Source: Odiellus spinosus
Lineage: Eukaryota > Arthropoda > Arachnida > Opiliones > Phalangiidae
Assembly: GCA_963920705.1 (NCBI GenBank)
Contig: OY987233.1
Location: forward strand, 12,821,459-12,885,458
DNA length: 64,000 bases
Direction: 5' to 3'
Shown piece after piece: positions 1-12,831 of the stretch (positions within the stretch are counted from its first letter, which is position 1; each line of letters begins with the position of its first letter). Below the pieces are notes generated by a model, which was given only the letters and a program-made list of their open reading frames with translations, had not been told where the DNA came from and ran no database searches. The position numbers were made by a program, and so were the translations under genes.

Positions 1-16
1 AATACTCGATTTATAA

Positions 17-350
17 ATGATTTTATCGAATACTCGATTGAAATATTTATCGAATACTCGATTGAAATATTTATCGAATACTCGATTGAAATATTTATCG
101 AATACTCGATTGAAATATTTATCGAATACTCGATTGAAATATTTATCGAATAATCGGTTTAAAAATTTATCGAGTAATCGATTTAAAATAATTTTATCGA
201 ATACTCGATTTCGAAATAATTTTATCGAATAATTGAGTTAACCATAATTTCATCCAATAATCGATTGAAAAATAATTTTATCGAATTCTCGATTGAAAAA
301 TAATTTTATCGAATACTCGATTGAAAAATAATTTTATCGATTAATCGAAT
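17..350. repeat. 24-bp minisatellite (ATCGAATACTCGATTG core)
   Basis: About five near-identical 24-bp units (core ATCGAATACTCGATTG, then an AT-rich tail) run from 17 to 160. They decay into 30-bp variants with the same core up to about 350. Each core holds the inverted pair ATCGA/TCGAT, so a unit can form a small hairpin. The open frame across it exists only because 24 is a multiple of three. Confidence 0.9.
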
Positions 351-3300
351 AATAATTTGATTGCTTAATCAATTTAATAATTTCGATCTAATACTTTAAA
401 TAATACCCACGATATAATATTTCATTAATTAATTTAATAAATAAAATGGATGAGTTATAAATATTCTTTACGGTTTTAAGTTCTTTAAACATAAATAATA
501 AACGAAATGGGTAGCGTTCCTCCTAATTGTAGTAAGAAAAATAATTATCCGTTATTTGGGCAGCTTAGATCTCGCGAAATATATTTTAAAATAATTTAAA
601 CCGTTAACAAAATTAATAAAATAAACTAAATTACGTCCACCCAAATTCGAGTTTAACCTTAATATCCGCGGTGTCTGTTTTTGGCCGTGAAATATGTCGC
701 TTTTTCTAAATATAAACGTTATAAAGCGGGGAAAAACGTAAATACATTGTCCACCTAAAATTGTGGCCGCGACAAAAAAAATGTGAGTCGAAAAAAAAAT
801 AAAAAAAAACGCGAAAATATTTTTTTAAAAAAAAAAAATTAACCGAAATAAAAAAAATAAACGGACTATAATAAAATCGTATTTTCCAGATATATTTGCC
901 CAGGGAGGGAATACGTGTATATATTATATGGCGTGGATTTTAAACGTTATTTCCTGTATAATAATAATATAAAAAAACGCTTAAAAAATACCAGGGTAAT
1001 TTTGAAATAAGAAGAAAAACTTAAATACGTACGTTGTCACGTGTCTCGTAAAATGTCAAAATGTGTAACAAAAAAAATATGTGGCGGAGTTGGGAGTTTT
1101 AAACCAATTTGGGTGGACGTTAAAATGACAACCCCCTAATATTAATTGAAATCATTCATATAATGATATTGACGAAGGTTTTATTCAAATGAGAACCAAA
1201 TTACTAAGAATAGGTTAGATTTTACAGTCCAAAATACAACGTAGTTTTTGTTATCGTTTTAAATTCGTCAAACGACAAAAGTGTTTGTCTCGTTACCTTT
1301 CAAGTAATAAATTGCCCAAAAATAATCGTAACTCTTTTCGGTTACGAAGGGAAATTTGTATTTTCACGATTCAAAAATTTGACTGCGGATAGAACGAATG
1401 CCTAAATGTTTTTACGCGGATTTAGGACTAAGAAGAAAAAAAAATTGTTTCATTTTTTTGTTTCCCAAAAGTTGTTTGTTTAATTTTTCCCTCATTTTCA
1501 TTATTTGTTTTGGTGAAAGTTTTTTTTTTGTTTTTCTTTGGGATTTGTGCACTAATAAATAAACGATTAAACAATAATTGTTTCGAAATTTGAGACTCTC
1601 ATTTGATGATTGGTGCAACCAAATGATGTCTACGAAAATCTTGGCTAATTTGGTATGAACCTACTACGTAGTCCATCGCGTAGTATGGTGATCCAAAACG
1701 CCTAAAATTTCTAAGCCTATGCGACTAACCTATCTCTAGCGTACTAAATTCCCAACTAATCGCAAATTCCACCGTGTTCTCATTGCTCTATCAGAGCGAG
1801 AGTTATCAGATTGAGTGTGTTTTATATTCCATTTGGTCAGTCAGAGTGGTGCACTGAAAATCAACTTATAATTGGGAAAATTGAGTGTTCGCTAAGCATT
1901 ATATTTGCCTTGTCTTGACGCAATCTTACATTGCACCACTCGATGTCCTATAGCGAGTGCGTGCAATGGAAGGAGTTCGCAAGAAATAATAGCGAGAGTT
2001 GATTCATACAGAAAATATGAAAAAATGGATGACACAAAATTTTACTTCCCAGAGTGATGTAAATTAATATCTTAACTATAATAAATGATTTAGAAGTGGG
2101 TTTGATTGTAGAGCAATGAAAGATGAAGAGTTGAAGGACCTCGGCCATGAATAAACCATCAGCGACTCGCGAAACCCCTGTAAAGTCGACTTTTTTTCTA
2201 GCTTAGCAGACGACGTTGGCCATAACAAACTGTACAGTCAAAGGTAGGTTGTGTGCTTAAGGGAATGTTAAAAGGGAAATTTCAGAGCAGATAGGACCTT
2301 TAATCGTCGATGTCACGGTGTAAAAATGAAATTATACCATGATATAGTCAGGGCGGAAGTTTAGTTAGAAAAACAGTAATAATAACATTATTTATTTTGA
2401 AATTAAATGCGATAAGTACAAAGCTAAAAATATAAATGCAAATGGATCAGTCGGTGGGCTGTGCTTCTCTTTGACAACCCGCTGATATGGTAAATATGAA
2501 TCGTTGAGTCAATGGTTGCATGGAAGATACAGAATTAAACGACAGAGACCCTGTAGAATGTAGTCCCAATTTTCAGCCCTTCAGTAGGTGATTGGAGGAG
2601 ACTTCCGGCAGAGGTTCCGTTCTGGTTCTGCCGTAGAGACGTTCTATAGGCAAGATGCTTTCATCATTCTCCCTGCGGCATGGAATGATAGTTATTGGAG
2701 GATTCCCATGATGGAGGTAGGCCGTTTTTGTCCACTCATTAAAACAATAGTAAAAAAAATATCTTGAAGCAGAGGAAATTCTATACAGAAAGTATTTATA
2801 CTTGAATACTCTCATGTCTATGACCACTAGATCGTCCGGTGGACTGTCGAACTCCAACATCAACAATGGAGACATCTCGCATTTCGAGCCTTGTATGTTC
2901 TGATTCTTCTTGGTATATGTTTCTCTTCCTGGTGATATATGAAATGGAGTTTGATGTCTCAGCCATTTCGTTGACTTCGAAATGGTGATGACATTCTGCT
3001 AAGCTTGATCTTCTTGAGTGTTAACAGATTTTCTGCCGTTATCTATCTAAAATAGAGTAGCTAACGTTTCTAGAGTAATTCTAAACCTTCGATTTATAAA
3101 ACTAATCTATACCCAAGGCAGCGAAACGTTTTCAAACGGTGGCCTAATATGAACGCGGCCAGGCTTCCGAGTTACAGCTTGAAAATAAATCAATATTCTT
3201 GTAAGGAAAACATTCCTTACGAACAACTATAATACAAGACTTCTTTTTCTCTATAGTAAACTTTTGACCGCCTTATACCCTTCTATAGTATTTTGTCCGG

Positions 3301-4857
3301 AATTTTAAAACAGTAATATTCTCAAATTCGCATTGATTCACCCAGCGGGGGAACTTCATCTCATCACCTTGGTTTGAAATTAGCGCCATTTAAAGTTAAC
3401 TCCGAAACTAGAGACGGCGTTGCCATCTATCGTTGAAAGCGATAAATTTCTATTAGTGAGAGTGACGTCACCGCCGAGAGAAGAATCTGCCTGGAGCCGA
3501 GTAAACGGAGCAATAAGCCGAGAGGCGTTTCTAGTCAAGTGTGTCAATGTTCGGCAAGGAAATTTTTTTTTACGAAAAAAGAACTCGGTTAAATATGATG
3601 GAAACGCTATTGATACCGCTTCGAATTTTCCTCAATTAATGCGATTAACGTGGAATGATTCGGGTGAGTGTAACGTTTAAAGAATTCTATTCATTTTAAC
3701 CCTAATTTCGTGTCACCCTTGTTAAGCCTCGTCTCTTTTCTCCTGGCGTGAGTGAAGTCGGGTGGTATTGCCTGGTCTGGGTTATTAATTCAAAGAGTTA
3801 CAAGCTAATTAAATCAGGGACTGCTCCGTAAGTTTCGATCATTGTTGCTAAATTATTTAGTACATTTAATGAGTGTTAGATTTAAATTCTAGTTTTAAAC
3901 TCTCTCTGAGAGCGAGCGCTGTCCTATTAGTTTGACATTATCGTTAATGATACTGTACCAGGTTGAGGATCATTTATTTTTAACTTTAATATCAAAACGA
4001 GAACCGTAATCTGCGCTTTATCCTGATAAATTTGTCCTTTGCTTGAACAAAACCAATTTTATTGAACTTATAAGATCCTTTGCATCTTATTCTTATAGGC
4101 CAAGCTCTAAAGCAAAACCCCTTTATCCTGACTTATCAAAACGTGATCTTTATCTTCCGTTTACCTAATCCTTAATCTTTGTTTTAATCGTCAATATTTT
4201 GGTCAGTTTGCGTTTAGCCACCCTGAAGCCAAATGACATAGGAATTTAAAAAATGCGGATTGTCAGCTTTTTTTTTTTTTTTTTTTGGGTTGTTGAGGAA
4301 GTTTAAAGAGGCTGACGTTTTGTGGGAGAGAGGGGGAAAATGTAAATAAGAGACCCAGTCCCACCTAGTAAAGGAAAACCTCTTCAATTCCGCCCACGTG
4401 TTTTTAGAAAATGGTAGGTGTAATTCGGGGGTTGTCAAAATATATTCATTTTCAAGAGCATATTAACAAAATGAACAAATAATATAATTAGTAAACAGCG
4501 TTAAGCCAAACTCTAGCTTTTAGGACTTTTAAATTTGCTTAATCTTTCTTCATTTTTATCGTTGATTAATTAATTTCTAATCAATTGAATAATATTTTTT
4601 CCCAATATATGCCATAGTTTGTTTCATTTTATTTTCAGAGTTAAAGCGTGAGGATGTTTGGGAAAACTTCGAAACTGTTACCTTCATAGTAAGAATAAAT
4701 CTTTGGGAGACTGCAGCTCCCTCAGAGTTTCAAACGGTATAATATTATTTATTATTTTTTAAACAGTAGTCAGTCTGATTGGAATTTGAATTTTCGCCCC
4801 AGTATTTTAATTTGGTCCCAGTTTAAAGAGGTCAATTTTGTTTTTCATCGGTTAGCG
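351..4857. other. AT-rich upstream region, no supported coding exon
   Basis: No exon here could be tied to a protein family. The stretch has A-rich runs (770-860), a poly-T tract (4,267-4,285) and one fragment of a dispersed repeat (2,183-2,312). A GC-richer block at about 3,400-3,662 ends at a donor-like GGTGAGTG and could be a non-coding first exon of the downstream RabGAP gene. Acceptor-like sites lie near 4,638 and 4,768. This is a guess. Confidence 0.4.
2183..2312. repeat. Dispersed repeat family D, half copy
   Basis: It carries the segment AGCAGACGACGTTGGCCATA followed by CTGTACAGTCAA and ends in AGATAGGACCTTTAA. The same block recurs at 33,783-33,903, 37,337-37,573 (as a foldback) and 42,565-42,680. 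It is one arm of that foldback element. Confidence 0.75.
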
Positions 4858-7418
4858 ATGAACGAACGGGAATTAGCGGAGAGAACTCTCCTGGAGCGAG
4901 AGCTGATCATTCGAAATTACGAGATGGGTCGGGAAACGGCCACAATTGATCCCTGGGAAGATCCCAAATTTGAAGTTTATCACGTCACTGATCGATACGG
5001 TTTTTTGCAGTAAGTTTACCACTTTATAATAATAAAAAAAATAAATTAACTCTCAAATTAATTATCAGCGATCATCGTCTGCCGGATAAACTGACGGCCC
5101 ACGAAGCCAAAGTTCGAGAAATTGAAAACGAAAGATTGAACAAATGGTTGAAAATGTTGAAAAATTGGGACAAATATTATCCTGGAGATAAAGTGGGTCC
5201 TAAATCTATTTTTTTGTTTCGTTATAATGAATGACATTTGGCCTTGATCGCTTCGTCATAGCCCAGTTTTCGTTATATTGTTTTTTTTTTTTATTATTTT
5301 AGGTGAGACGGAGGATCTATAAAGGAATCCCCAACGCGGTTCGAGGGGAAGTCTGGTGCAGATTACTCGATGTGGGACGAGTCAAATTGGAACAAGAGGG
5401 AAAATATGAGGTTCCTGTTACATAGTTTGTCTCTTTTAAGGGAGCTTTTCAATATATTTTTTGTGTTTGTGTGTAGGAGATGTTACGGCAAGCTCGTTTG
5501 ATGTCTCCCGATATCAGGCAGATTGATTTGGATGTCAACAGGACTTACAGGAATCACATCATGTTCAGGGAAAGATACGGCGTCAAGTAAGAACCGGACT
5601 AAAAATTAATTATTTTTTATTTAAACGTTTCATCATATTTTTCTCTCGATTTAAAAGGGATTTAATAATTTCGTATTTGAATTTTTCAGTAGATACCTTC
5701 TTAACCTTCATCCTTGATTACCCGTTTTAGGGTTCCAACAATCCTAGTAAAAACTATTGTAAATTTACAAAAACCTATACGCAGTACTTAATCCTAAATT
5801 TAAAATAACTCTGCAGTTGGTACAACCTTTACCGCCAAAATTCCTAGTTTTTATTACTGAATTTTCAAATCCTTCAATGCATCCACAGAAATTAGTTTTC
5901 CCAATGTTGTATGAACCCTGAAAAAATTCTCAGTGTTTCCCCATTGTCTTTTAAAGTATTAAGTTTTTTTTTTTTTTTTTTTTAATTTCCCCTTGAAAGC
6001 TCTTAATTTTTTTTCTTTTTGTTTTTTTGCTTCTTTAGACAACAAGCGTTGTTTCACGTCTTATCGGCCTATTCCGTTTATAACACCGTAAGTTGGAATA
6101 AATTAGGTACAATAAAACCTTGTTATATTATTGGGAAGAAAAATTATGACAAAAACCCTCTCTATTTAAGACGGGTCGCTAATTAGAGGAATTGTAAATA
6201 ATCTAGTGTTTTAATTATTTTGGTCTATTTTTAGGAAGTGGGTTATTGCCAAGGGATGAGTCAAATCGCGGCGCTCCTACTGATGTTCATGAACGAAGAA
6301 GATGCCTTTTGGGCCATGTCGGTACTTATGAGCGACGAAAGACACGCCATGCACGGTAGGAACCATCGATAATTCATTTATATCCTCGATTTCGGAGATT
6401 TCAAAGTAATTTTATCCTTCGTCGTCGTTATCAGGGTTTTTTATTCCCCAGTTTCCGAAACTGGTTCGATTTCAGCAACATCACGATAAAATCCTTTCCA
6501 AGTTCCTACCCAAGTTGAAGAAGCAGCTTGAAAAGTATTATAACGAGACAGTAAACCTTTTTATTTAATATTTAACCATGTTTTTTGCGTTTCATTTAGA
6601 TACGATATCCATTCTAGTTTGTACACTTTGAAGTGGTTCTTCCAGTGTTTCCTGGATCGAGTGCCGTTCACGTTGACGCTGCGTCTCTGGGATATCTACA
6701 CGTTGGAAGGAGAAGTCATTCTCACCGCTATGTCTTACACGCTCATGAAACTGCACAGGAAAACCCTCCTCAAACTCAACATGGACGACCTCATTGAATT
6801 CTTGCAGGTCAGAAATACAAAAGGGGATCAGGGAGGGGGAGGAGTGGATATACTCGAAAGAAATTAAACTTTGTAAGCGATCGGGAAGGGCTCCTACAAA
6901 TCTGGAAAAACCTGCAAATATTAGAGAAATACGTCATTGAGAAAAATCAATTCTAAAATTGGGAAAAAATCTAGAAAATATTAATTGCAGGGTTCCCATC
7001 AAAATCCGAAAATAAAATATGGAAAAAAAGACTTTTTACTGAAAAAAATTGGTTAAAATAGGGACCTTAGGACTAAATATAGAAACCAAATTAATAGGGA
7101 CCAATAAAGAGCCAAATGAAATGTTATCATGACTTATTTAGCGTAGTTAGTGATCTTTTTGGTGCCACATTTCAAAATATAAATCTAAAGATGAAGAATA
7201 TTGCGAAATATTCATTGAAATAATCTGGAAATATGTGTATGGGGCAAATTGGTCTCTTCAAAATGAAGCATAGTAAATTAAGATGAGGCTACAAAATGCG
7301 AGGAACAAAACAGAATGCGGTAGAAAATGTAACTGCAAAATAGATTAATTTTAAAAACAAATTTTTGTAATATTACATTTCTATAAGTTTTGAATTTATT
7401 TTTCTTAATTGAACCATT

Positions 7419-7458
<40 letters not shown>

Positions 7459-9938
7459 CAATCATCTTCCTGACGTTTATCGTTTCATTTCTTGTTAATT
7501 ATTTTTAACAAGTCTTAGTAGATCTTTTTCAGGCTGATCAGACTAAACTTTCGCGTAAGCCGTTTCAGTGGTAATAATTCCTTTTTCTCCGCAACTATAA
7601 TAAATGTCAGGTAAAATTGGAGCACGATTTTGGATATCACGACGACGCGGCCGTCGATGCGTTGCAGTCTTCTCTAGAGGAATTGCGCAAAGCGAAAATG
7701 GAATTGCCACCGGGTAAACCTCCCAATGAACTTCCTCAAAAACCATTTGGCCTTCTCAACGATTTGAAATCAATCGATTCGGCGCAAATCCACAGAAAAG
7801 ACTCGAACCGCAAAGACGTAAGTCGCCTGACAAATTTAAAGGGTTTTAAAGGCCGCCGTTTGGAAGGGTAATCCCTAACACTAGATACAATTCTAACTAG
7901 GCCCTCAAACAGAAATTTTAAGTATTCTAAATTTTCACCTCCTTATTATTATTTCTTTTTGATAGCTTTTTTCCTCAAAATCTAAAGCTAAGGGTAAAAT
8001 TGTCAATCATTATTGTAAACGGTATAAGATTTTAGCTCTAGTGAAGGCTAAATTGAAAAATAATCATTGTCAAAGGTCCAGACGTAGGCTACAGCTTTAT
8101 TTCCATAGAGGCAAAATCTACTGTAGACATGATGAATGTAGGCAAAAAACGATCCTATATTATATTTTACACCAACTTCTTAAATATCCTATATTTTACA
8201 TGAATTTCTTCCCATATTTAACAAATAAGTTTTCAGTGTTCACTCTGAGGTTGGCCCAAGCGAGTTTTTGAAAGAACAGGCGACCTCTTTGACAATTCCC
8301 CCGATGGGCTTGAGAGAAACGATAATTTCCCTGTCTGAACAGCTGCCTTTAACATATATATTTATTTTTTTGTTACTTTTTTTTTTTTTTCTGATTTTCA
8401 CATTGGAGCTCGTTGGCCGCTATTATTTCTTGGCTCGTATTATTTTCTAGATGATTGAAACGTACTTATAGCGCATGCCATGTGATCTTATTTAAATTAT
8501 TTCTCTCGTATTTTCTATCTTTGCACTCTTATTTTTGGTTTATCAAATTTTTATTTCTGCGAAGCTCAGGTAATTTTTACATACTGGTCCGCTTGCGTTT
8601 TTTCTGTTTCTCGTCTGATTGCGTAAATGTATTAATGACGCGTACGCGTTAGCCCTGTTTTGTCGCATCCCAGCCGTATAGCTGGGTTTATTTGATACTT
8701 GGTTGATAAGCAAAATAATCGTGTTTGCTAGATTGAAGCGCAGGGAGTTCAAATATGACTATGTTTAAACTCGTTGCTGTTTTAAAAAGTTTTAACCATT
8801 ATATTTGAACTCTCCGTGGCTAAATCTGTCAAAAACCACTGGTTTTGGTACGGACACTTAAAGTGAAATCCTACTGAACCGCCACACTGATCAGATTTTA
8901 CCGACGGCGGAGAACAATGGGCTAACGCGTATAGAGAGGGCTTTAGTTAAATCGCCTACGTTCCCCCTAACACAGGCGCTAGCAAATGGGAGGGAATCGT
9001 CGCCCATATGGAAACGTCAAGATGGGTCTTCTGATACTCGCCGAACGACTACTTCGTCTACGCGCGCCGCTAACGGTTTTGACAAAGAAGTCAACAACCC
9101 AGCGGTTTCCGAAGATGCTCGAGCGGCGAGTTTTTTCGAAGGTACAACTAATAAGCGCGAATCTCGAGTGTCAGACGTCAACGCTTCGGCCGCGAACCTG
9201 AACGTTACCGAGGACGATGGTAGTTCCATCGTGGATCCGTTGAGTTCGCGAAACTCTTTGGCCGAGACGTCTCAAACTTCGGCTGCCGATTTATCGGCTT
9301 TATCGGGTTTCAGTAGTCCATCGACTACGTTAACGCGTCGAGCCAAAGCGCGCGAATTGGCCAACAGCGCGCCTTCGACCAGTTCGCGCCCTCGGCAAAA
9401 TGCGACGCGAGAGGACCCCGATAAAAGCGGGGGCGGTGGTTCAACGAACGGCGCCAACGCCCAATTGAAACGGTCCTTGTCCCTTTACGATAATGTCGAC
9501 GAAAGCGAAAGTATTGCGGCCGCCGCTATTACCGTTAGAGGAGGAGGTGCGGGTCGATCGTCGCCCGATTCGATTCGTTCGAAATTAAGTTTAACGTCCG
9601 GGACGCGGTCCCCCGACGCCGTTCGAATCTACGTGCCATTCGCCCGCGCCGTTTCTCCCGCCACTTTAAAGGGCGCCCTCGCCAATGAAACTCTGACGAT
9701 CGAGAATCAACTTCGGAACAACGACGACGACTCCTTTGAACCTAAAAGTTTCGCTTCCCCCTCCACGCCTTTTTATTCGCCGTCTCGGAGCGCGTCCGCT
9801 TCGCCCCAAAATAACGGAGATTTGACGCCGACCAATCAGGACCCCAATAAAATCACATTGAGAATTGATTCGCCATTAGCCGAAAGTGGCAAACTTTCTA
9901 AATCGGACAGTTCAACAATTGAAACTGTCGCCATATGA
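4858..9938 (+). CDS. USP6NL: USP6NL/RN-tre-like TBC domain Rab GTPase-activating protein
   Basis: Ten exons: 4858-5009, 5069-5192, 5303-5410, 5477-5586, 6039-6087, 6235-6355, 6435-6534, 6600-6807, 7611-7817, 8976-9938. Together they make 713 aa, and every junction is GT-AG and in phase. The N-terminus has the family blocks [20 protein letters not shown] and WLKMLKNW. The TBC domain spans about residues 100-310, with [12 protein letters not shown], the arginine finger in IDLDVNR (Arg150) and the glutamine finger in YCQGMSQ (Gln187), so catalysis should be intact. The last exon encodes a Ser/Thr-rich disordered tail of about 320 residues. Relatives inactivate Rab5-class GTPases in receptor endocytosis. 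The ATG at 4858 is the first in this frame and fits the human start. A poly-A signal AATAAA lies at 10,043. The final junction is the least certain, and an extra exon near 8,255 is possible. Confidence 0.93.
7421..7458. repeat. Poly-T tract in RabGAP intron 8
   Basis: A run of 38 uninterrupted T residues lies 150 bp before the exon 9 acceptor. Shorter T runs lie at 5,967-5,984, 21,206-21,232 and 52,360-52,383. They may be old poly-A tails or slippage products. Confidence 0.9.
8255..8345 (+). other. Possible unconfirmed exon in RabGAP intron 9
   Basis: After the AG at 8,252-8,253 the frame reads [20 protein letters not shown] and continues to SLSEQLPLT, in phase with exon 9 (phase 0). The composition looks coding, but no good GT donor follows before an AT/T-rich stretch. 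Exon 9 also splices in phase straight to 8,976, so this piece is left out of the model. Confidence 0.25.
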
Positions 9939-12831
9939 AAAACCCTGAATGAAACTATATCGCGCGCCCGGCCGGACTGAACTAAATTTACCATATTTTT
10001 CAAAACGGCGTCAAAAACTTTAAATCTAAAAATGATCCGAATAATAAAAAAATCCCTTCGTTCGTTTTACGCAATTAGTTTTACGATCCTTCTACTCGGA
10101 ATTTTTGATTCGTTTTAAAAAGATAACGAAATAATCTTCCTTATCCCTTTAAAACGATACAAATGGGTTGGCCTAAAATATGCTTCCATAGTTTGGCGAT
10201 TAAATTATTCATTTTAAGTTCATTTAAAGCCATCCAAAAAAGGGGGCGTAGAGTCAGGGGGCGAAGCGTCCTCGCTGCCCTTGTAAAATACTGAGAATAG
10301 TAAATAACGTTAAATTATATTAAATTTAATCAAATCTTCTTGGTAATTTTATTTTATACAAGCTTTTTTTTTTTTTTAGAAATCTCTTTTTTCTTTACGT
10401 TTCTTTTCTTAATATTTTATTTTCCATCCCCTTTGGCCAATTTTAAAAGTCTTTGAATTTAAGATTTTCATGGAGTTTCTGAGTTTATTTTTGCGATAAT
10501 AACTCTCTTAATTCCAAAAACATCAAAGCGCCTCGGTTAATTTTCGAATAATAATTTTAAATGAAGAATGAAAGAAACGAAATTTCGTTTTGTGACTCGT
10601 TGGGTATTGGAAGAAACTCCTCCAATTTAAAGGCTATTATTATTTAGCTCGGATACGATCAGCCTGTAACTCTATAAAATTAAATGGTTTTATTTTTATT
10701 GTACTGTAAGTACAATAATTAGAGCGATTAAAGAACGCCACACACGTGATTCGACTAGAACTGATTTTCGCGTTGTTTAATTTCTTCTGATTAAAATTAT
10801 TTAATATTTTATTCTCCCCTCCGAGAAAGTTCCAATTTCTTTTACATTCCAAATTTATTACCGCTTTATTCCGAGCCATTTAGAAGGCAAACGATTGACG
10901 CTAACGAACCGAAAATAAGTTTTAAAACGAGGCGAATACCGAAATTGACTCTTAGATCAAAAATAATTTTGTATCGGTGAGCGTTTGAAAAACCTTTTTT
11001 TACCAAAACTTTTTCAGTTTTTAACGCCGCTAACTTCCCCTAAAATGTTTTCATGAAACCCTGCTGTCTGTTACGGGCGAGACTGACGATGTAAAAGGAC
11101 GTTGTCTCCCTCTTTTGCTCAAAATATATTTTTTTCCGCGCGATCAAATTATCCTCGCGAAAATTACGACAAAGTTGTATCGAAATAATTTATTAATTTT
11201 AGTACTTAATAATTTAAGCCATTTATTAACCTTTCAACCCCCGCCCGTTTAGTTTATTATATTTTTGATTGATTGGTTCTAGATTTTAATTGTCACGTTG
11301 AAATAAAAAGCCATTTTATTTACATTCGAATTGGTACTGTTTAAAATTTCGGATTCTAATCTCCTGACGATTGAAAAGCGACTATTTTCTCATCAAACTT
11401 CTTGAAAAAACGAGATCTTTTATAACGCCTCATCCTATACTTTTCTTGTTGGAGAAATAACTAAAACGACTGTAGTGCAATCTGAAAAAGGGGTAAATGA
11501 TTAGCACCTTTGGTTTTGAAATAGTACCATCATGGGCCACGTGACCCGCGAAGGATAAACATTGTGAATAATCTGAGGGTATATATGCCTAAACCTTAAT
11601 TTCTAATATAAGTAATTTAAGGCATTAAATTACGATTTTTTTGTTTTAATTCTTTTTTCTCTTTCTCTCTTCCTCCCTCTGTTTACAAAAGAAAAACCAT
11701 TCTTGACCCGAGGAATGATATATTACAACAAAGATTTTCTATGTTTACATTTCAAAAACGCAGCCATTGTTAGGCTTAGTTGATTGAGCAGACAATGTTT
11801 ACACTTTTCGAGCTCTGTTATTGGCCATTTTTTCCAGTTGACAATTAGGCGTGGAACCGTGGACTCCATAGACTGGCATAGAGCATAAACACTAATGTAA
11901 TATTCCACTGACTTTAATCCAATATTTTTTTTCAGTAATTTACTGATTGACAAATGTCTGCCCCCTCAGTGATTTTAATGACTAGTGAGACTTGATCTTT
12001 GAATCTAAACTAAAGCTTTTGATATTTCGTCGATTTTATTCCACTTAACATGTTCCCAAAGTTACTCGCTATTTCGTATGGACTCCATAGAGTTCGTACC
12101 GAAGATTGGGATGAATGGGAATTTCCACACGCCTAAAAATGATTGAGGATTTGAAGGGGGGGATAACGCTTTAGTATCTTATCAAAAGTATTTGCCCTCC
12201 CAACCCAATTCTTGGAAATGCTCTCTAGTTTTTTTGCCCGTTAGCCCTTGACTGTACAAACGGGTCCGAACAAGAGAGAGTACCGTGTGTTCTCTGTATG
12301 CAAATTCTCTAGTCCGTGGTTGGTTACGCCCCACAGACAAGCTTGAAGTTCCCACATCGGGGCTTGCGGACGTGCCTGTTATTGTATAATGGTCGAATAT
12401 AGAACATATTCTAGGAATTTTGGGCATTTTTGGACCGTTTTAGTCAGGTCACAAACTGTTAAAACGCGTTAATTTAACTCAAACAACATTTATTCTAGTC
12501 ATTTTTAAACCGAAATCGCGATGAACAGTGAATTCAAGTATAATATCCTCGGAAGCCGCTAAGCCTAAAACTTAAGCTTGGCCCAGATATCCCTTCAATT
12601 TCAAAAATAACGTGGATTTTTTAATCTTCTTCAAGGTAATTCGAGTTCCTTTCGAGTGTTTTTATTAATTTAAGGTTTGTAGGTAATTTTTGGTTTTTAA
12701 AGTACAATCCTAATTAGAAGTCAGTAGTTATTAAGCGACGTTTACTTTGTTTATCTTGTTGTAAGACAAGCGTTAGCTATTAATGAAATTATTTTCAGGA
12801 AATATCGAAGATATTTGCTTGGTTTAAAATC
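9939..12831. other. Intergenic region between RabGAP and MDM2
   Basis: No coding exon was recognised. AATAAA at 10,043-10,048 is a likely RabGAP poly-A signal. Near the far end an acceptor-like TTTTCAG at about 12,792-12,798 lies just before the MDM2 start codon, so MDM2 probably has an upstream non-coding exon in this interval. Confidence 0.5.

Noticed and set aside
17-232. Repetitive YLSNTRLK frame at the window start.
   Set aside because: 24-bp minisatellite translation with no other coding sign.
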